Source of the DNA: Acidimicrobiaceae bacterium
GTDB taxonomy: Bacteria; Actinomycetota; Acidimicrobiia; Acidimicrobiales; MedAcidi-G1
Assembly (NCBI GenBank): GCA_002687745.1
Contig: NZBE01000010.1
Coordinates: 100,666-164,665 of the forward strand
Direction of reading: 5' to 3'
DNA: 64,000 bases
A model generated the notes under the pieces. The model did no database searches, was not told the DNA's origin, and saw nothing but the letters and a program-made list of their open reading frames with translations. Position 1 is the first letter of the stretch; each line of letters begins with the position of its first letter. This document shows, one piece after another, positions 44,779-54,455 of this stretch. The position numbers and the translations under genes were made by a program.

Positions 44779-45386
44779 TGCGACGCCTTCCGATCCTGGG
44801 CGACGTGTCCCGGGTCTCCGACGACGGCCTCGAGGGCCTCGAACACAACTTCGTGACAGCGCGCATCGAGGACCTCGTGAAATGGTCGCGGGCACGCAGC
44901 TGCTGGCCGGCCACGTTCGGGCTGGCATGTTGTGCGATCGAGATGATGGCCACCGGCGCCGCCCACTACGACCTGGCCCGCTACGGAATGGAGGTCTTCC
45001 GTGCCTCTCCCCGACAGGCCGACCTGATGATTGTGGCCGGGCGGGTTTCACAGAAGATGGCGCCGATACTGCGGCAGATCTACGACCAGATGATGGAACC
45101 CAAGTGGGTCATCTCCATGGGCGTGTGTGCATCGAGTGGTGGCATGTTCAACAACTACGCCATCGTCCAGGGCGTCGACCAGGTGGTTCCCGTTGACGTG
45201 TACGCCCCGGGCTGCCCGCCGGGACCCGAGACCCTCATGCATGCCATCCTCACCCTTCACGAGAGCATCCGTACCGGTGAGCTGACACGCCGCCGAGAGG
45301 CCAATGACGGTGGTGCGGCGATCCACGTTGAGGCCCCGCTCCCAGAGGACACAACGGAACAACCGGTCCAACTGGGTTCCCGATGA
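44778..45386 (+). CDS. nuoB: NADH-quinone oxidoreductase subunit B (cluster 1)
   Basis: [11 protein letters not shown]...[15 protein letters not shown]...[14 protein letters not shown]. Confidence 0.96.
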   Translation: MRRLPILGDVSRVSDDGLEGLEHNFVTARIEDLVKWSRARSCWPATFGLACCAIEMMATGAAHYDLARYGMEVFRASPRQADLMIVAGRVSQKMAPILRQIYDQMMEPKWVISMGVCASSGGMFNNYAIVQGVDQVVPVDVYAPGCPPGPETLMHAILTLHESIRTGELTRRREANDGGAAIHVEAPLPEDTTEQPVQLGSR

Positions 45387-45853
45387 CCACGGTTCCCGAG
45401 ACGTCGTCGTTCGGCCAGCGGGTGCTGCACCCGTTGCCCGACCAGCTGTACGCAACGGTCAGTGACCTGCGCGACGAGGGCTTCCTGACAGCAGTCGACG
45501 TGACCGCCGTCGACTACATGGCACATCCGGGCCGAACCGATCTGCCAGCCGATGTCAGCCCCGAACGCTTCGAGGTCGTCGTTTCCCTTCACGCACACCA
45601 GAGCCATGAGCGTGTGCGACTGCGGATCCAGGTCCCCGTCGACGATCCGGTCGTCCCCTCCCTCTTCGACCTGTTCCCTGGAACCGAGGCCATGGAACGG
45701 GAGGTCTTCGACCTCTTCGGCATCACGTTCGACGGCCACCCGGACATGACCCGGATCCTGCTTCCCGAGGAATGGGAGGGCCATCCGCTCCGAAAGGACG
45801 TCGACACCGGCCGGATACCCGTCCAGTTCAGGGAAGCCCCGGTGCAGCGGTGA
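45383..45853 (+). CDS. nuoC: NADH-quinone oxidoreductase subunit C (cluster 1)
   Basis: [48 protein letters not shown]. Confidence 0.95.
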   Translation: MTTVPETSSFGQRVLHPLPDQLYATVSDLRDEGFLTAVDVTAVDYMAHPGRTDLPADVSPERFEVVVSLHAHQSHERVRLRIQVPVDDPVVPSLFDLFPGTEAMEREVFDLFGITFDGHPDMTRILLPEEWEGHPLRKDVDTGRIPVQFREAPVQR

Positions 45854-47154
45854 GCAGCGGAGCGCCGGAAGGCACCCTCTCCGACCTCGGCAGCGCCGAG
45901 CGGGTTCACCGCCGCGACGGCAGTGCGGTCCTGCGGGTAGGCGAGGGCGAGGCATTCGAACTGGCTGGCGATCCCGACAACCCCGACGACGACGAGCGCA
46001 TGATCTTGAACATGGGGCCGTCGCACCCCTCCACCCACGGCGTCCTGCGCCTGATGCTCGAGATGGAGGGCGAGACCGTGCTGCGGACCAAGCCGGTCAT
46101 CGGCTACCTGCACACGGGCATGGAGAAGACAGGCGAGAACCTGAGCTACCTCCAGGGACCCACGAACGTCACCAGGATGGACTACGCCGCTCCACTGTTC
46201 TCCGAGCTGGCGTTCTCCCTGGCGACCGAGAAACTGCTCGGGATCGAGGTCCCTCCACGGGCCACCTGGATCCGGATGCTCATGTGCGAGCTGAACCGGG
46301 TGGCCTCACATCTGCTGTTCCAGGCGACCAACGGCATGGACCTGGGTGCCGTCTCAATGATGATCTACGGCTGGCGCGAACGCGAAGAGGTACTCCGGTT
46401 CTTCGAGAAGGTCACCGGCCTCCGGATGAACCACAACTACATCCGACCCGGTGGCGTGGCGGCCGACCTCCCCGACGGATGGCAGGACGACGTTCGTCGG
46501 CTGCTGGACCTGATCCCACCGAGGCTCGACGAGTACGACACCCTGCTGACCGGCCAACCCATCTTCAGGGAGCGTCTCCAGGGAGTCGGCGTCATGACAC
46601 CAGCCGAGGCCCTTGCACTCTCGGCCACCGGCCCGATCCTGCGCTCCACCGGATACGCCTGGGACCTGCGACGCGACGAGCCGTACCTGGCCTACGACCA
46701 GGTCGACTTCGACGTCCTCGTGGGCACCTACGGCGACTCCTTCGACCGGTTCGCCATACGCCTGAACGAGACACGTGAATCGCTGCGCATCGTCGAGCAG
46801 GTCCTCGACCAGATGCCCGGCGGCGACTACCGCACCCAGGACCAGAAGGTCACACCACCACCGAGGGCACGCATCGACGACTCCATGGAGGCCCTGATCC
46901 ACCACTTCAAGATCTTCACCGAGGGATTCCACGTGCCCGAGGGCGAGGTCTACGTGGCTGTCGAGTCCCCCCGCGGCGAGCTGGGCTGCTACCTGGTGTC
47001 CGATGGTGGTCCCAACCCATACCGGATGCACATCAGGGGTCCCAGCTTTGTCAACCTCCAGACGCTCCCGCACCTCATGGAGGGTGGCCTCATCGCCGAC
47101 GCCGTGGCCGTGATCTCATCGGTGGACCCGATCATGGGCGAGGTGGACCGCTGA
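45850..47154 (+). CDS. nuoD: NADH-quinone oxidoreductase subunit D (cluster 1)
   Basis: MGPSHPSTHGVLRLMLEMEGE, IGYLHTGMEKTGE, GPSFVNLQTLPHLMEGGLIADAVAVISSVDPIMGEVDR. Confidence 0.96.
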   Translation: MSSGAPEGTLSDLGSAERVHRRDGSAVLRVGEGEAFELAGDPDNPDDDERMILNMGPSHPSTHGVLRLMLEMEGETVLRTKPVIGYLHTGMEKTGENLSYLQGPTNVTRMDYAAPLFSELAFSLATEKLLGIEVPPRATWIRMLMCELNRVASHLLFQATNGMDLGAVSMMIYGWREREEVLRFFEKVTGLRMNHNYIRPGGVAADLPDGWQDDVRRLLDLIPPRLDEYDTLLTGQPIFRERLQGVGVMTPAEALALSATGPILRSTGYAWDLRRDEPYLAYDQVDFDVLVGTYGDSFDRFAIRLNETRESLRIVEQVLDQMPGGDYRTQDQKVTPPPRARIDDSMEALIHHFKIFTEGFHVPEGEVYVAVESPRGELGCYLVSDGGPNPYRMHIRGPSFVNLQTLPHLMEGGLIADAVAVISSVDPIMGEVDR

Positions 47155-47807
47155 TGGGCTACTTCAGCGAGGCCAACGAGGTCCTGGCCGCCGAGATCAT
47201 CGACAGGTATCCGAGGCCCAGGTCTGCCGTCATACCGCTGCTTCACCTCGCTCAGGAACAGGAGGGCTGGGTAACCCGCGAGGCAATGCTCCAGATAGCG
47301 GACCTCACAGGAGTGACCGCCGCGGAAGTCCTCGGAACGGGCAGCTTCTATGAGATGTTCAAGTTCCATCCTGTGGGGCGGTACATGGTCAACGTCTGCA
47401 CCAACATCTCATGCCAGCTCCTGGGTGGAGAGGAACTCCTGGATCACGTCGAGTCCACCCTCGGTGTCAGTGCCGGCGATACGACCGAGGACGGGATGTT
47501 CACCGTCGAGGACGTCGAGTGCGTGGCCGCATGCACCGAGGCCCCGTGCTTCACGGTCAACTACAGGTACTTCCACAGGGCAACCCCGGAGGTGTTCGAC
47601 CAGGTGGTGTCCGACCTGCGTGACGGCCACAGCCCTGTCGAAAGGGGTAGCGCCGGTGATTCCGGCGACATGCCCGAACACGGCACTCTCGGACGGGTGC
47701 GCCAGGAGATACCCGTCGACAAGATGGCAGGCGTGGTCGCACCCGAGAAGGCAGGGGAGCAACCGGTTTGGCTGCCCGGCCCAGCGGAGGTCGACGCCGA
47801 TGGCTGA
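47154..47807 (+). CDS. nuoE: NADH-quinone oxidoreductase subunit E (cluster 1)
   Basis: VNVCTNISCQLLGG...VEDVECVAACTEAPCFTVN. Confidence 0.95.
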   Translation: MGYFSEANEVLAAEIIDRYPRPRSAVIPLLHLAQEQEGWVTREAMLQIADLTGVTAAEVLGTGSFYEMFKFHPVGRYMVNVCTNISCQLLGGEELLDHVESTLGVSAGDTTEDGMFTVEDVECVAACTEAPCFTVNYRYFHRATPEVFDQVVSDLRDGHSPVERGSAGDSGDMPEHGTLGRVRQEIPVDKMAGVVAPEKAGEQPVWLPGPAEVDADG

Positions 47808-49218
47808 CACCTGCCAGACCTCTGACGGCTACGTGCCTCACGCCCCGGGCTACGTGGCTAACGGTGGACCGACCCTGCTGACCAGCAGGTTCCTGTTTGA
47901 GGACTCCCACACCCTTGAACGTTCCATGCACACCGGCGGCTATGCGGGCCTGCGCACAGCGCTCTCACGTGTCCCGGCAGAGGTCCACGACGAGGTGAGG
48001 CAGGCAACCCTGCTCGGGCGTGGAGGCGCCGGCTTCCCGGCGGGTGTCAAGTGGGGGTTCTGCCCCGACGGGGTGTGGCCCCGCTACCTCGTGGTGAACG
48101 GTGACGAGAGTGAGCCGGGGACCTACAAGGACCGCCTCCTCATGGAGAGGGATCCACACCAGTTGATAGAGGGCTGCCTCATCGCCTGCTACGCCCTCGG
48201 GCTGTCGCAGTGCTTCCTCTACGTACGCGGCGAGATGGCGCTCGCCCAGGAACGGATCGCCGTTGCACTCAACGAGGCCTATGAAGCAGACCTGGTCGGA
48301 GCGAACGTGCTCGGATCTGACTTCTCGGTCGACATCGTCCTGCACTGGGGTGCCGGCGCCTACATAGTCGGCGAGGAGACGGCCCTCATCGAGAGCCTCG
48401 AGGGCAACCGCGGCATGCCGAGGCTGAAGCCCCCCTACTTTCCTGCGGCCATCGGCCTCTACGGCCAGCCCACGATCGTGAACAACGTCGAGACCCTCTC
48501 CAACCTGCCCTGGATCATGGAGAACGGTGCCGACGCCTACAAGGGGTACGGCTCAGAGGCATCTCCCGGTACCCGGCTGTTCGCGGTCTCAGGCCACGTC
48601 TCGCGGCCCGGGGTCTATGAGGTGGAACAGGGTGTCACCACATTCCGCGACCTCTTCTACGGAGACGACTACTGCCGCGGCATTCGTGACGGCAACGAGT
48701 TGAAGGCGTTCATCCCCGGAGGCGGCTCGGCCCCGTGGTTCTTCGGTGAACACCTGGACCTGCCACTCGAGGCCCGCACCGTGTCCGAGGCGGGTTCCAT
48801 GCTCGGCTCCGGTGCCATCGTGGTGATGGACGAAACGACCGATGCCGTGAAGGCATGCCTGCGGCTGGTCCGCTTCTACGCAAACGAGTCCTGTGGCAAG
48901 TGCGCGCCGTGCCGTGAGGGAACCAGCTGGGAGCAGAAGATCCTCCAGCGCATCCACGACGGTGAGGGTCGACCATCTGACATCGACCTGCTCCTGAGCG
49001 TCGGCAACCACATCAGCCCCGGCCCCTATCCCGTGGCGTCCTTTGACGCCGAGGGTTTCGAGGCGGTGCCGTTTCCTCCGAGCCAGACCACCATCTGCCC
49101 GCTCGGGCCGTCGTCGGTGGCACCCATCACATCGGCGATTCGTCGGTTCCGCGAGGAGTTCGAGGCCCTGATCACCCGCAGCGACTCAATCCCCGTCGTG
49201 TCGGAGGCGGGCGCATGA
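47800..49218 (+). CDS. nuoF: NADH-quinone oxidoreductase subunit F (cluster 1)
   Basis: LLGRGGAGFPAGVKWGF, GAYIVGEETALIESLEG, ESCGKCAPCREGTSWEQKIL. Confidence 0.96.
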   Translation: MADTCQTSDGYVPHAPGYVANGGPTLLTSRFLFEDSHTLERSMHTGGYAGLRTALSRVPAEVHDEVRQATLLGRGGAGFPAGVKWGFCPDGVWPRYLVVNGDESEPGTYKDRLLMERDPHQLIEGCLIACYALGLSQCFLYVRGEMALAQERIAVALNEAYEADLVGANVLGSDFSVDIVLHWGAGAYIVGEETALIESLEGNRGMPRLKPPYFPAAIGLYGQPTIVNNVETLSNLPWIMENGADAYKGYGSEASPGTRLFAVSGHVSRPGVYEVEQGVTTFRDLFYGDDYCRGIRDGNELKAFIPGGGSAPWFFGEHLDLPLEARTVSEAGSMLGSGAIVVMDETTDAVKACLRLVRFYANESCGKCAPCREGTSWEQKILQRIHDGEGRPSDIDLLLSVGNHISPGPYPVASFDAEGFEAVPFPPSQTTICPLGPSSVAPITSAIRRFREEFEALITRSDSIPVVSEAGA

Positions 49219-51686
49219 GCGACGAGACCGTGGACGACACGGTGGAGATAAGCGTCAACGGCACGCAGGTGGCAGCCCTGCCCGGTGAGCTGCTGATCGA
49301 CGCATGTGAACGGACCGGCACCTACATCCCGCGGTTCTGCCACCACTCCAGGCTTGAACCGGTCGGAATGTGTCGAATGTGCCTCGTCGAGGTCGACACC
49401 GGCAGGGGACCTGCACTGCAGCCCTCGTGCATGCTCACGTGCACACCGGGCATGCAGGTCGATACCGAGTCCGAACGTACCCGCAGCGCCCAGAACGGGG
49501 TCCTCGAGCTCCTGCTCGTCAACCACCCACTGGACTGCCCGGTGTGCGACAAGGGCGGCGAGTGCCCTCTCCAGGACCAGACCATGACCCACGGCCCCGG
49601 TGAGAGCAGGTACATCGAGGAGAAGCGCCACTTCGTCAAGCCGATCCCCGTAAACACCAACGTCCTGCTCGACAGGGAGCGGTGCGTGCTGTGTGACCGC
49701 TGCACCCGCTTTGCCGACCAGGTAGCGGGCGATCGCCTCATCCACTTCCTGGATCGTGGCTCCCGAGCCCAGGTGAATACCTTCCCCGGCGAGCCCTTCA
49801 GCTCCTACTTCAGCGGCAATACCGTCCAGATCTGTCCTGTTGGAGCGCTGACCGCTGCCCCGTACCGGTTCAGGGCCCGACCCTGGGACCTCGAAGAGGT
49901 CGGGTCGACGAGCGTGGTCGACAGCGTCGGAAGCCGAATCTCGGTGCACTCGTCGCGCGGTCGTGTGCTGCGCTTCATGGGAGCCGACTCGGATGCGGTC
50001 AACTGGGGTTGGCTGTCTGACAGGGAACGGTTCGTGTTCGAGGCCTACGACAGCTCAGACCGCCTCGATGGACCGATGCTCCGTGGTGATGATCAGGGCA
50101 GCGGGGAATCCGGAGGACCAGGGCTGGTGCCGGCCAACTGGGCCGATGCCATCGAAGCAGCGGCCGAGGCACTTTCCGGTACCGGTCCTGACCGGACAGC
50201 CGTGATTGGAGGCGCCCGTCTCACCAACGAGTCCCAGTACGCCTGGACCAAGCTTGCCAAGGGCGTGCTCGGCACCGACAACGTCGACGCCCAGCTGGGA
50301 GACGGGCTTCCAGCCGAGACCATCCTGGGCCTCCCACGAGCCACCATCGACCGGGCATGCACGCCCGGAGGCACCATCGTGCTCCTGGGTCCTGACCCGA
50401 AGGAGGAGCTGGGCAGCCTCTACCTGCGCCTACGCCATGCGGTCGTCCACGACGGGGCGACCCTCATCGAGCTGACCCCCCAGCCGACGGGCCTCGCCGA
50501 CATCGCTACGCACTCCATCCGGGTCCGCCCCGGCGAGGCCGCGGGCGTGGTGCGGGCCATGTTCGAGGGCGGGTCAGGCAACCTGGGTTCCGTCGGAGAC
50601 GCAGTCTCCGCGGGAGGGCCGGTGACGGTTCTGCTGGGCCGGACCTCACTTGCCGAAGATGCCGGCCTTGTCGCCGACGCCGCCGTGGGCATCCTCGAAA
50701 ACGTCGACGGCGTCAGGTTCCTGTCGCTGCTACGCCGCGGAAACGTGCACGGAGCGCTCGACATGGGTATGTCGCCGGGCCTGCTTCCGGGTCGCACGAC
50801 CCTCGAAACCGGAGTCAACCGGTTTGAGGACTGCTGGGCCGGCACCCCCACCTCGACGGGGCTCGACTGTGTGGCCGCTCTCGAGGCCGCAGCAGCCGGT
50901 GACATGGACGTGCTGGTACTGCTTGGGGCCGATGTCCTCGTAGACCTTCCCGACCACGACCTTGCGCGCAGGGCACTCGAGGCTGTTGGAACTGTGGTCG
51001 CCGTCGACCTCTTCATTACACAGACGGTGGAGCGCGCCGACATCGTGCTGGCTGCTGCCGCACCCACCGAGGTGGATGGTTCCTTCACGAACCTCGAGGG
51101 CCGGATAAGTGCCGTGAGGCGTGGAGCCTCCGCACCCGGCACCTCCCGGCCCGACTGGATGATCGCCGCCGAGTTGGCCGAGCGGCTCGGAACCGATCTG
51201 GGCCTGACCTCCGTCGGTGGAATCTGGGCTGAACTGGCGGCGGTCTCGCCTGTTCACGCCGACGTCAGCCCCGAGGCGATCCTGTCCTCGGGCGTCGAGG
51301 GCATTCTGGTGGCCGGAGAGATGCCCCTAGTGAGGCCACAGGAGACCACCGTGCCGGCACCCGGCCGGTCCACCCTGCGCCTCGTCGTCACCCGTTCGAT
51401 GTTCGACAACGGCGTCCTGAACGGACACAGCAACTCTCTCGCCGGCCTCGCACCCGGCACCCACATCGGCGTAGAGCCATCTGACCTGAAGCGCCTGGGG
51501 CTCGCAGACGGGTCAACCGTCGAGATATCCGGACCCCGCGGGACGGTCACAGCCGAGGTTGTCTCTTCTCCCCGGGTGACCCCCGGCACGGCGCATGTCC
51601 TGTTCAACCAGGACGGGCTGGATGCCGGAGAGCTCATCGACGCCTCGCTGGCGGTCACCGACGTGAACCTGGGGAGGCCCCGATGA
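49215..51686 (+). CDS. nuoG: NADH-quinone oxidoreductase subunit G (cluster 1)
   Basis: FCHHSRLEPVGMCRMCLVEVD, DCPVCDKGGECPLQD, RCVLCDRCTRF, C-terminal molybdopterin-oxidoreductase-like domain. Confidence 0.95.
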   Translation: MSDETVDDTVEISVNGTQVAALPGELLIDACERTGTYIPRFCHHSRLEPVGMCRMCLVEVDTGRGPALQPSCMLTCTPGMQVDTESERTRSAQNGVLELLLVNHPLDCPVCDKGGECPLQDQTMTHGPGESRYIEEKRHFVKPIPVNTNVLLDRERCVLCDRCTRFADQVAGDRLIHFLDRGSRAQVNTFPGEPFSSYFSGNTVQICPVGALTAAPYRFRARPWDLEEVGSTSVVDSVGSRISVHSSRGRVLRFMGADSDAVNWGWLSDRERFVFEAYDSSDRLDGPMLRGDDQGSGESGGPGLVPANWADAIEAAAEALSGTGPDRTAVIGGARLTNESQYAWTKLAKGVLGTDNVDAQLGDGLPAETILGLPRATIDRACTPGGTIVLLGPDPKEELGSLYLRLRHAVVHDGATLIELTPQPTGLADIATHSIRVRPGEAAGVVRAMFEGGSGNLGSVGDAVSAGGPVTVLLGRTSLAEDAGLVADAAVGILENVDGVRFLSLLRRGNVHGALDMGMSPGLLPGRTTLETGVNRFEDCWAGTPTSTGLDCVAALEAAAAGDMDVLVLLGADVLVDLPDHDLARRALEAVGTVVAVDLFITQTVERADIVLAAAAPTEVDGSFTNLEGRISAVRRGASAPGTSRPDWMIAAELAERLGTDLGLTSVGGIWAELAAVSPVHADVSPEAILSSGVEGILVAGEMPLVRPQETTVPAPGRSTLRLVVTRSMFDNGVLNGHSNSLAGLAPGTHIGVEPSDLKRLGLADGSTVEISGPRGTVTAEVVSSPRVTPGTAHVLFNQDGLDAGELIDASLAVTDVNLGRPR

Positions 51687-52921
51687 TCCTGGCCGCCGAC
51701 CCGCTCCTCGTAGACGGAATCGACCTGACAGTGGCACTGATCGTGTTGTTGAAGGCCGGTGTGGCCTTTGCGATGCTGCTGGTGTCGGTGATGCTCGTAA
51801 TCTGGTTCGAGCGAAAGCTCATCAGCGACATGCAGAACCGGATCGGTCCGGCAATGGCGGGTCCATGGGGGATCCTCCAGACCCTTGCCGACGGGATCAA
51901 GCTGTTCTTCAAAGAGGACCTCCTGCCGACCAGGGCCGACCGTGTCGTGTTCAGGCTGGCCCCGTACCTCTCGATCATCCCCGCCTTCGTGGCGTTCGCG
52001 ATCATTCCGGTCGGAGGTGACTTCACCAACGGCGGCGATGGCACGGTGTCGATGTTCGGCCGATCCACGCTCCTCCAGGTGGCCGATCCGCCGGTCGGTG
52101 TCCTCTTCTTCCTGGCCCTGTCGTCGATAGCGGTCTACGGGGTGATGCTGGCCGGCTGGTCGTTAGGTTCCAAGTACCCGCTTCTGGGCTCTGTAAGGGC
52201 ATCAGCCCAGATGATCAGCTACGAGGCGGCGCTGGGCCTCGCCATAGCCACGGTGTTCCTGACCTCCGGCTCCCTCTCGACCCACGAGATCGTGGTCGGC
52301 CAGTCAGCCACGACCTGGAACGTGCTCGCCACAGGGATAGTCCCGTTCGGGATCTTCCTGATCGCAGGCACCGCCGAGCTGAACCGTCCACCGTTTGACC
52401 TGGTCGAGGCGGAACAGGAACTGGTCGGTGGATTCCACACCGAGTACAGCTCAATCCGCTTCGCCCTGTTCTTCCTGTCCGAGTTCATGAACATGATCAC
52501 CATGTCGGCAATCGCCGTGACCCTCTTCCTCGGCGGCCCCGCAGGACCGATCGTGACCCAGCGGCTGGCCTGGGTGTGGCCACTGCTCTGGTTCTTCCTG
52601 AAGGTGATGGCGTTCCTGTTCACCTTCGTGTGGCTACGGGCGACCCTTCCCCGCTTCAGGTACGACCAGCTCATGGACCTGGGCTGGAAGGTCCTGATCC
52701 CGGCGGCCCTGGGGTGGTTCCTCCTGATCGCCACCCTCGACACAGCGAGGGATCTCGGCTGGCCCACGCTGCCGGTCGTCGTGGTCGGTGTCCTGGCCCT
52801 GTGGGGCGGGGCTGCCCTTCTCTCGGGTGCCGTACGCAAGGCCCGTGCCGAGAGGCTCGAAGAGGCCGAGGCCCACCGGGACGAGCGTGCCGACAGCACG
52901 GTCGGACACGGGGAGGCCTGA
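51683..52921 (+). CDS. nuoH: NADH-quinone oxidoreductase subunit H (cluster 1)
   Basis: WFERKLISDMQNRIGP, LADGIKLFFKEDLLP, AELNRPPFDLVEAEQELVGGFHTEYSS. Confidence 0.96.
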   Translation: MILAADPLLVDGIDLTVALIVLLKAGVAFAMLLVSVMLVIWFERKLISDMQNRIGPAMAGPWGILQTLADGIKLFFKEDLLPTRADRVVFRLAPYLSIIPAFVAFAIIPVGGDFTNGGDGTVSMFGRSTLLQVADPPVGVLFFLALSSIAVYGVMLAGWSLGSKYPLLGSVRASAQMISYEAALGLAIATVFLTSGSLSTHEIVVGQSATTWNVLATGIVPFGIFLIAGTAELNRPPFDLVEAEQELVGGFHTEYSSIRFALFFLSEFMNMITMSAIAVTLFLGGPAGPIVTQRLAWVWPLLWFFLKVMAFLFTFVWLRATLPRFRYDQLMDLGWKVLIPAALGWFLLIATLDTARDLGWPTLPVVVVGVLALWGGAALLSGAVRKARAERLEEAEAHRDERADSTVGHGEA

Positions 52922-53535
52922 TGGGATACCTGAGAGGTTTCGCCGTCACGTTCGCCAAGATGTTCGAGAAGCGCGTCACCGTGCCCTACCCGGACGCCAA
53001 GCGCGCCAAGCCGGAACGCCTCCACGGTCGACACGTCCTCAACCGGTACGAGGACGGCATGGAGAAGTGCATCGGCTGCGAGCTTTGTGCCGGCGTGTGC
53101 CCTGCCAACTGCATCTACGTGAGGGGTGCGGACAATCCTGTGGACGATCCGGTCTCACCGGGTGAGCGCTACGGATACGTCTACGAGATCAACTACCTGC
53201 GGTGTATCCACTGTGACCTGTGCGTGGAGGCCTGTCCGACACAGGCGATCACCGAAACCAAATTGTTCGAGTTCTCGTTCACGAACCGTGCCGACGCCAT
53301 CTATACGAAGGACGAACTGGTCGTCGATGCCGACACCGGCAGGCCCCGGCACCTTCCATGGGAGGACTGGCGCGAGGGTGAGGACCTGGCAACCTCGGGA
53401 TGGATGCGGGCGACCTCACCCAGCGGCGACGTTACCCAGGTGGGGCGGGTGGCATGGTCCGGTGAGCTCGGATACGGCGTTCGCAGCCCCGAGGTCGGCC
53501 AGTCGGCCGACCATGAACCGGGGGAGGGCACCTGA
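52921..53535 (+). CDS. nuoI: NADH-quinone oxidoreductase subunit I (cluster 1)
   Basis: CIGCELCAGVCPANCIYV and CIHCDLCVEACPTQAI. Confidence 0.95.
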   Translation: MGYLRGFAVTFAKMFEKRVTVPYPDAKRAKPERLHGRHVLNRYEDGMEKCIGCELCAGVCPANCIYVRGADNPVDDPVSPGERYGYVYEINYLRCIHCDLCVEACPTQAITETKLFEFSFTNRADAIYTKDELVVDADTGRPRHLPWEDWREGEDLATSGWMRATSPSGDVTQVGRVAWSGELGYGVRSPEVGQSADHEPGEGT

Positions 53536-54146
53536 TGGAGGTAGCCGTCTTCACCCTCGGAGCGGTGATCGTGTTGTCGGGAGGCCTTGGCGTGCTGCTG
53601 GCCCGAAACCCTGTTCACGCGGCGTTGTTCCTCGTGCAGACCCTGTTCGGCGTGGCAGTGCTGTTCGTGCTCCTGGAGGCCACCTTCCTGGCAGCCGTCC
53701 AGGTGATGGTCTACGCGGGTGCGATCGTGATCCTGTTCCTGTTCGTAATCATGCTCCTGGGCGTCGACCGTGCCGACGACCTGGGCATCGAGCCGATCGC
53801 AGGCCAGAGGCCGATGGCGGCAGTGGTCGGCGTATCTCTCGCCGGGCTCCTGGCGACGGTGCTTCTCGTGGCCGTCGACGGCCTCACCGGTGCCCGTGGA
53901 GGAACCCCGCTCGGTGATGCCGGCGACAACACGCGCCGCCTCGGAGAGGCCCTGTTCACCGACATGGTCTTCGCTGTGGAGCTGACGGCGATACTGCTCA
54001 CCGTCGCCGTGGTCGGAGCCGTGGCACTGGCCCGACGCCTCAGTGGCCCGATGCAGCCGTTGCCGGTGGTGGCGATTGCGGAGTCCGACGACCAGCCGAC
54101 CGAGGCTGACGATGAGCCGGCCGGGGCGACAGGGGAAGATTCCTGA
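53535..54146 (+). CDS. nuoJ: NADH-quinone oxidoreductase subunit J (cluster 1)
   Basis: NPVHAALFLVQTLFGVAVLFVLLEATFLAAVQVMVYAGAIVILFLFVIMLL. Confidence 0.95.
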   Translation: MEVAVFTLGAVIVLSGGLGVLLARNPVHAALFLVQTLFGVAVLFVLLEATFLAAVQVMVYAGAIVILFLFVIMLLGVDRADDLGIEPIAGQRPMAAVVGVSLAGLLATVLLVAVDGLTGARGGTPLGDAGDNTRRLGEALFTDMVFAVELTAILLTVAVVGAVALARRLSGPMQPLPVVAIAESDDQPTEADDEPAGATGEDS

Positions 54147-54451
54147 TGGTCGTAACCACGGGGTGGTACCTGGCGCTCGGAGCGGCACTGTTCTCGATGG
54201 GAGCGGTCGGCCTGCTGGTCCGACGCAACCCACTCGTGATGTTCATGTGCGTCGAGTTGATGCTCAACGCGGTGAACCTCACGTTCGTGAGCCTGGGCGC
54301 CGAGCTGGCTGACCTGGGCGGCCAACTGTCCGTGTTCTTCGTGCTCGTGGTGGCGGCCGCCGAGGTGGTTGTGGGCCTGGCCGTGATCGTCGCAATCATG
54401 CGGCGTCGCCCAGGTGCAACCGTCGACGACCTCTCGGTGCTGGGGGGTTAG
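54146..54451 (+). CDS. nuoK: NADH-quinone oxidoreductase subunit K (cluster 1)
   Basis: RRNPLVMFMCVELMLNAVNLTFV; VVAAAEVVVGLAVIVAI. Confidence 0.95.
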   Translation: MVVTTGWYLALGAALFSMGAVGLLVRRNPLVMFMCVELMLNAVNLTFVSLGAELADLGGQLSVFFVLVVAAAEVVVGLAVIVAIMRRRPGATVDDLSVLGG

Positions 54452-54455
54452 GGCC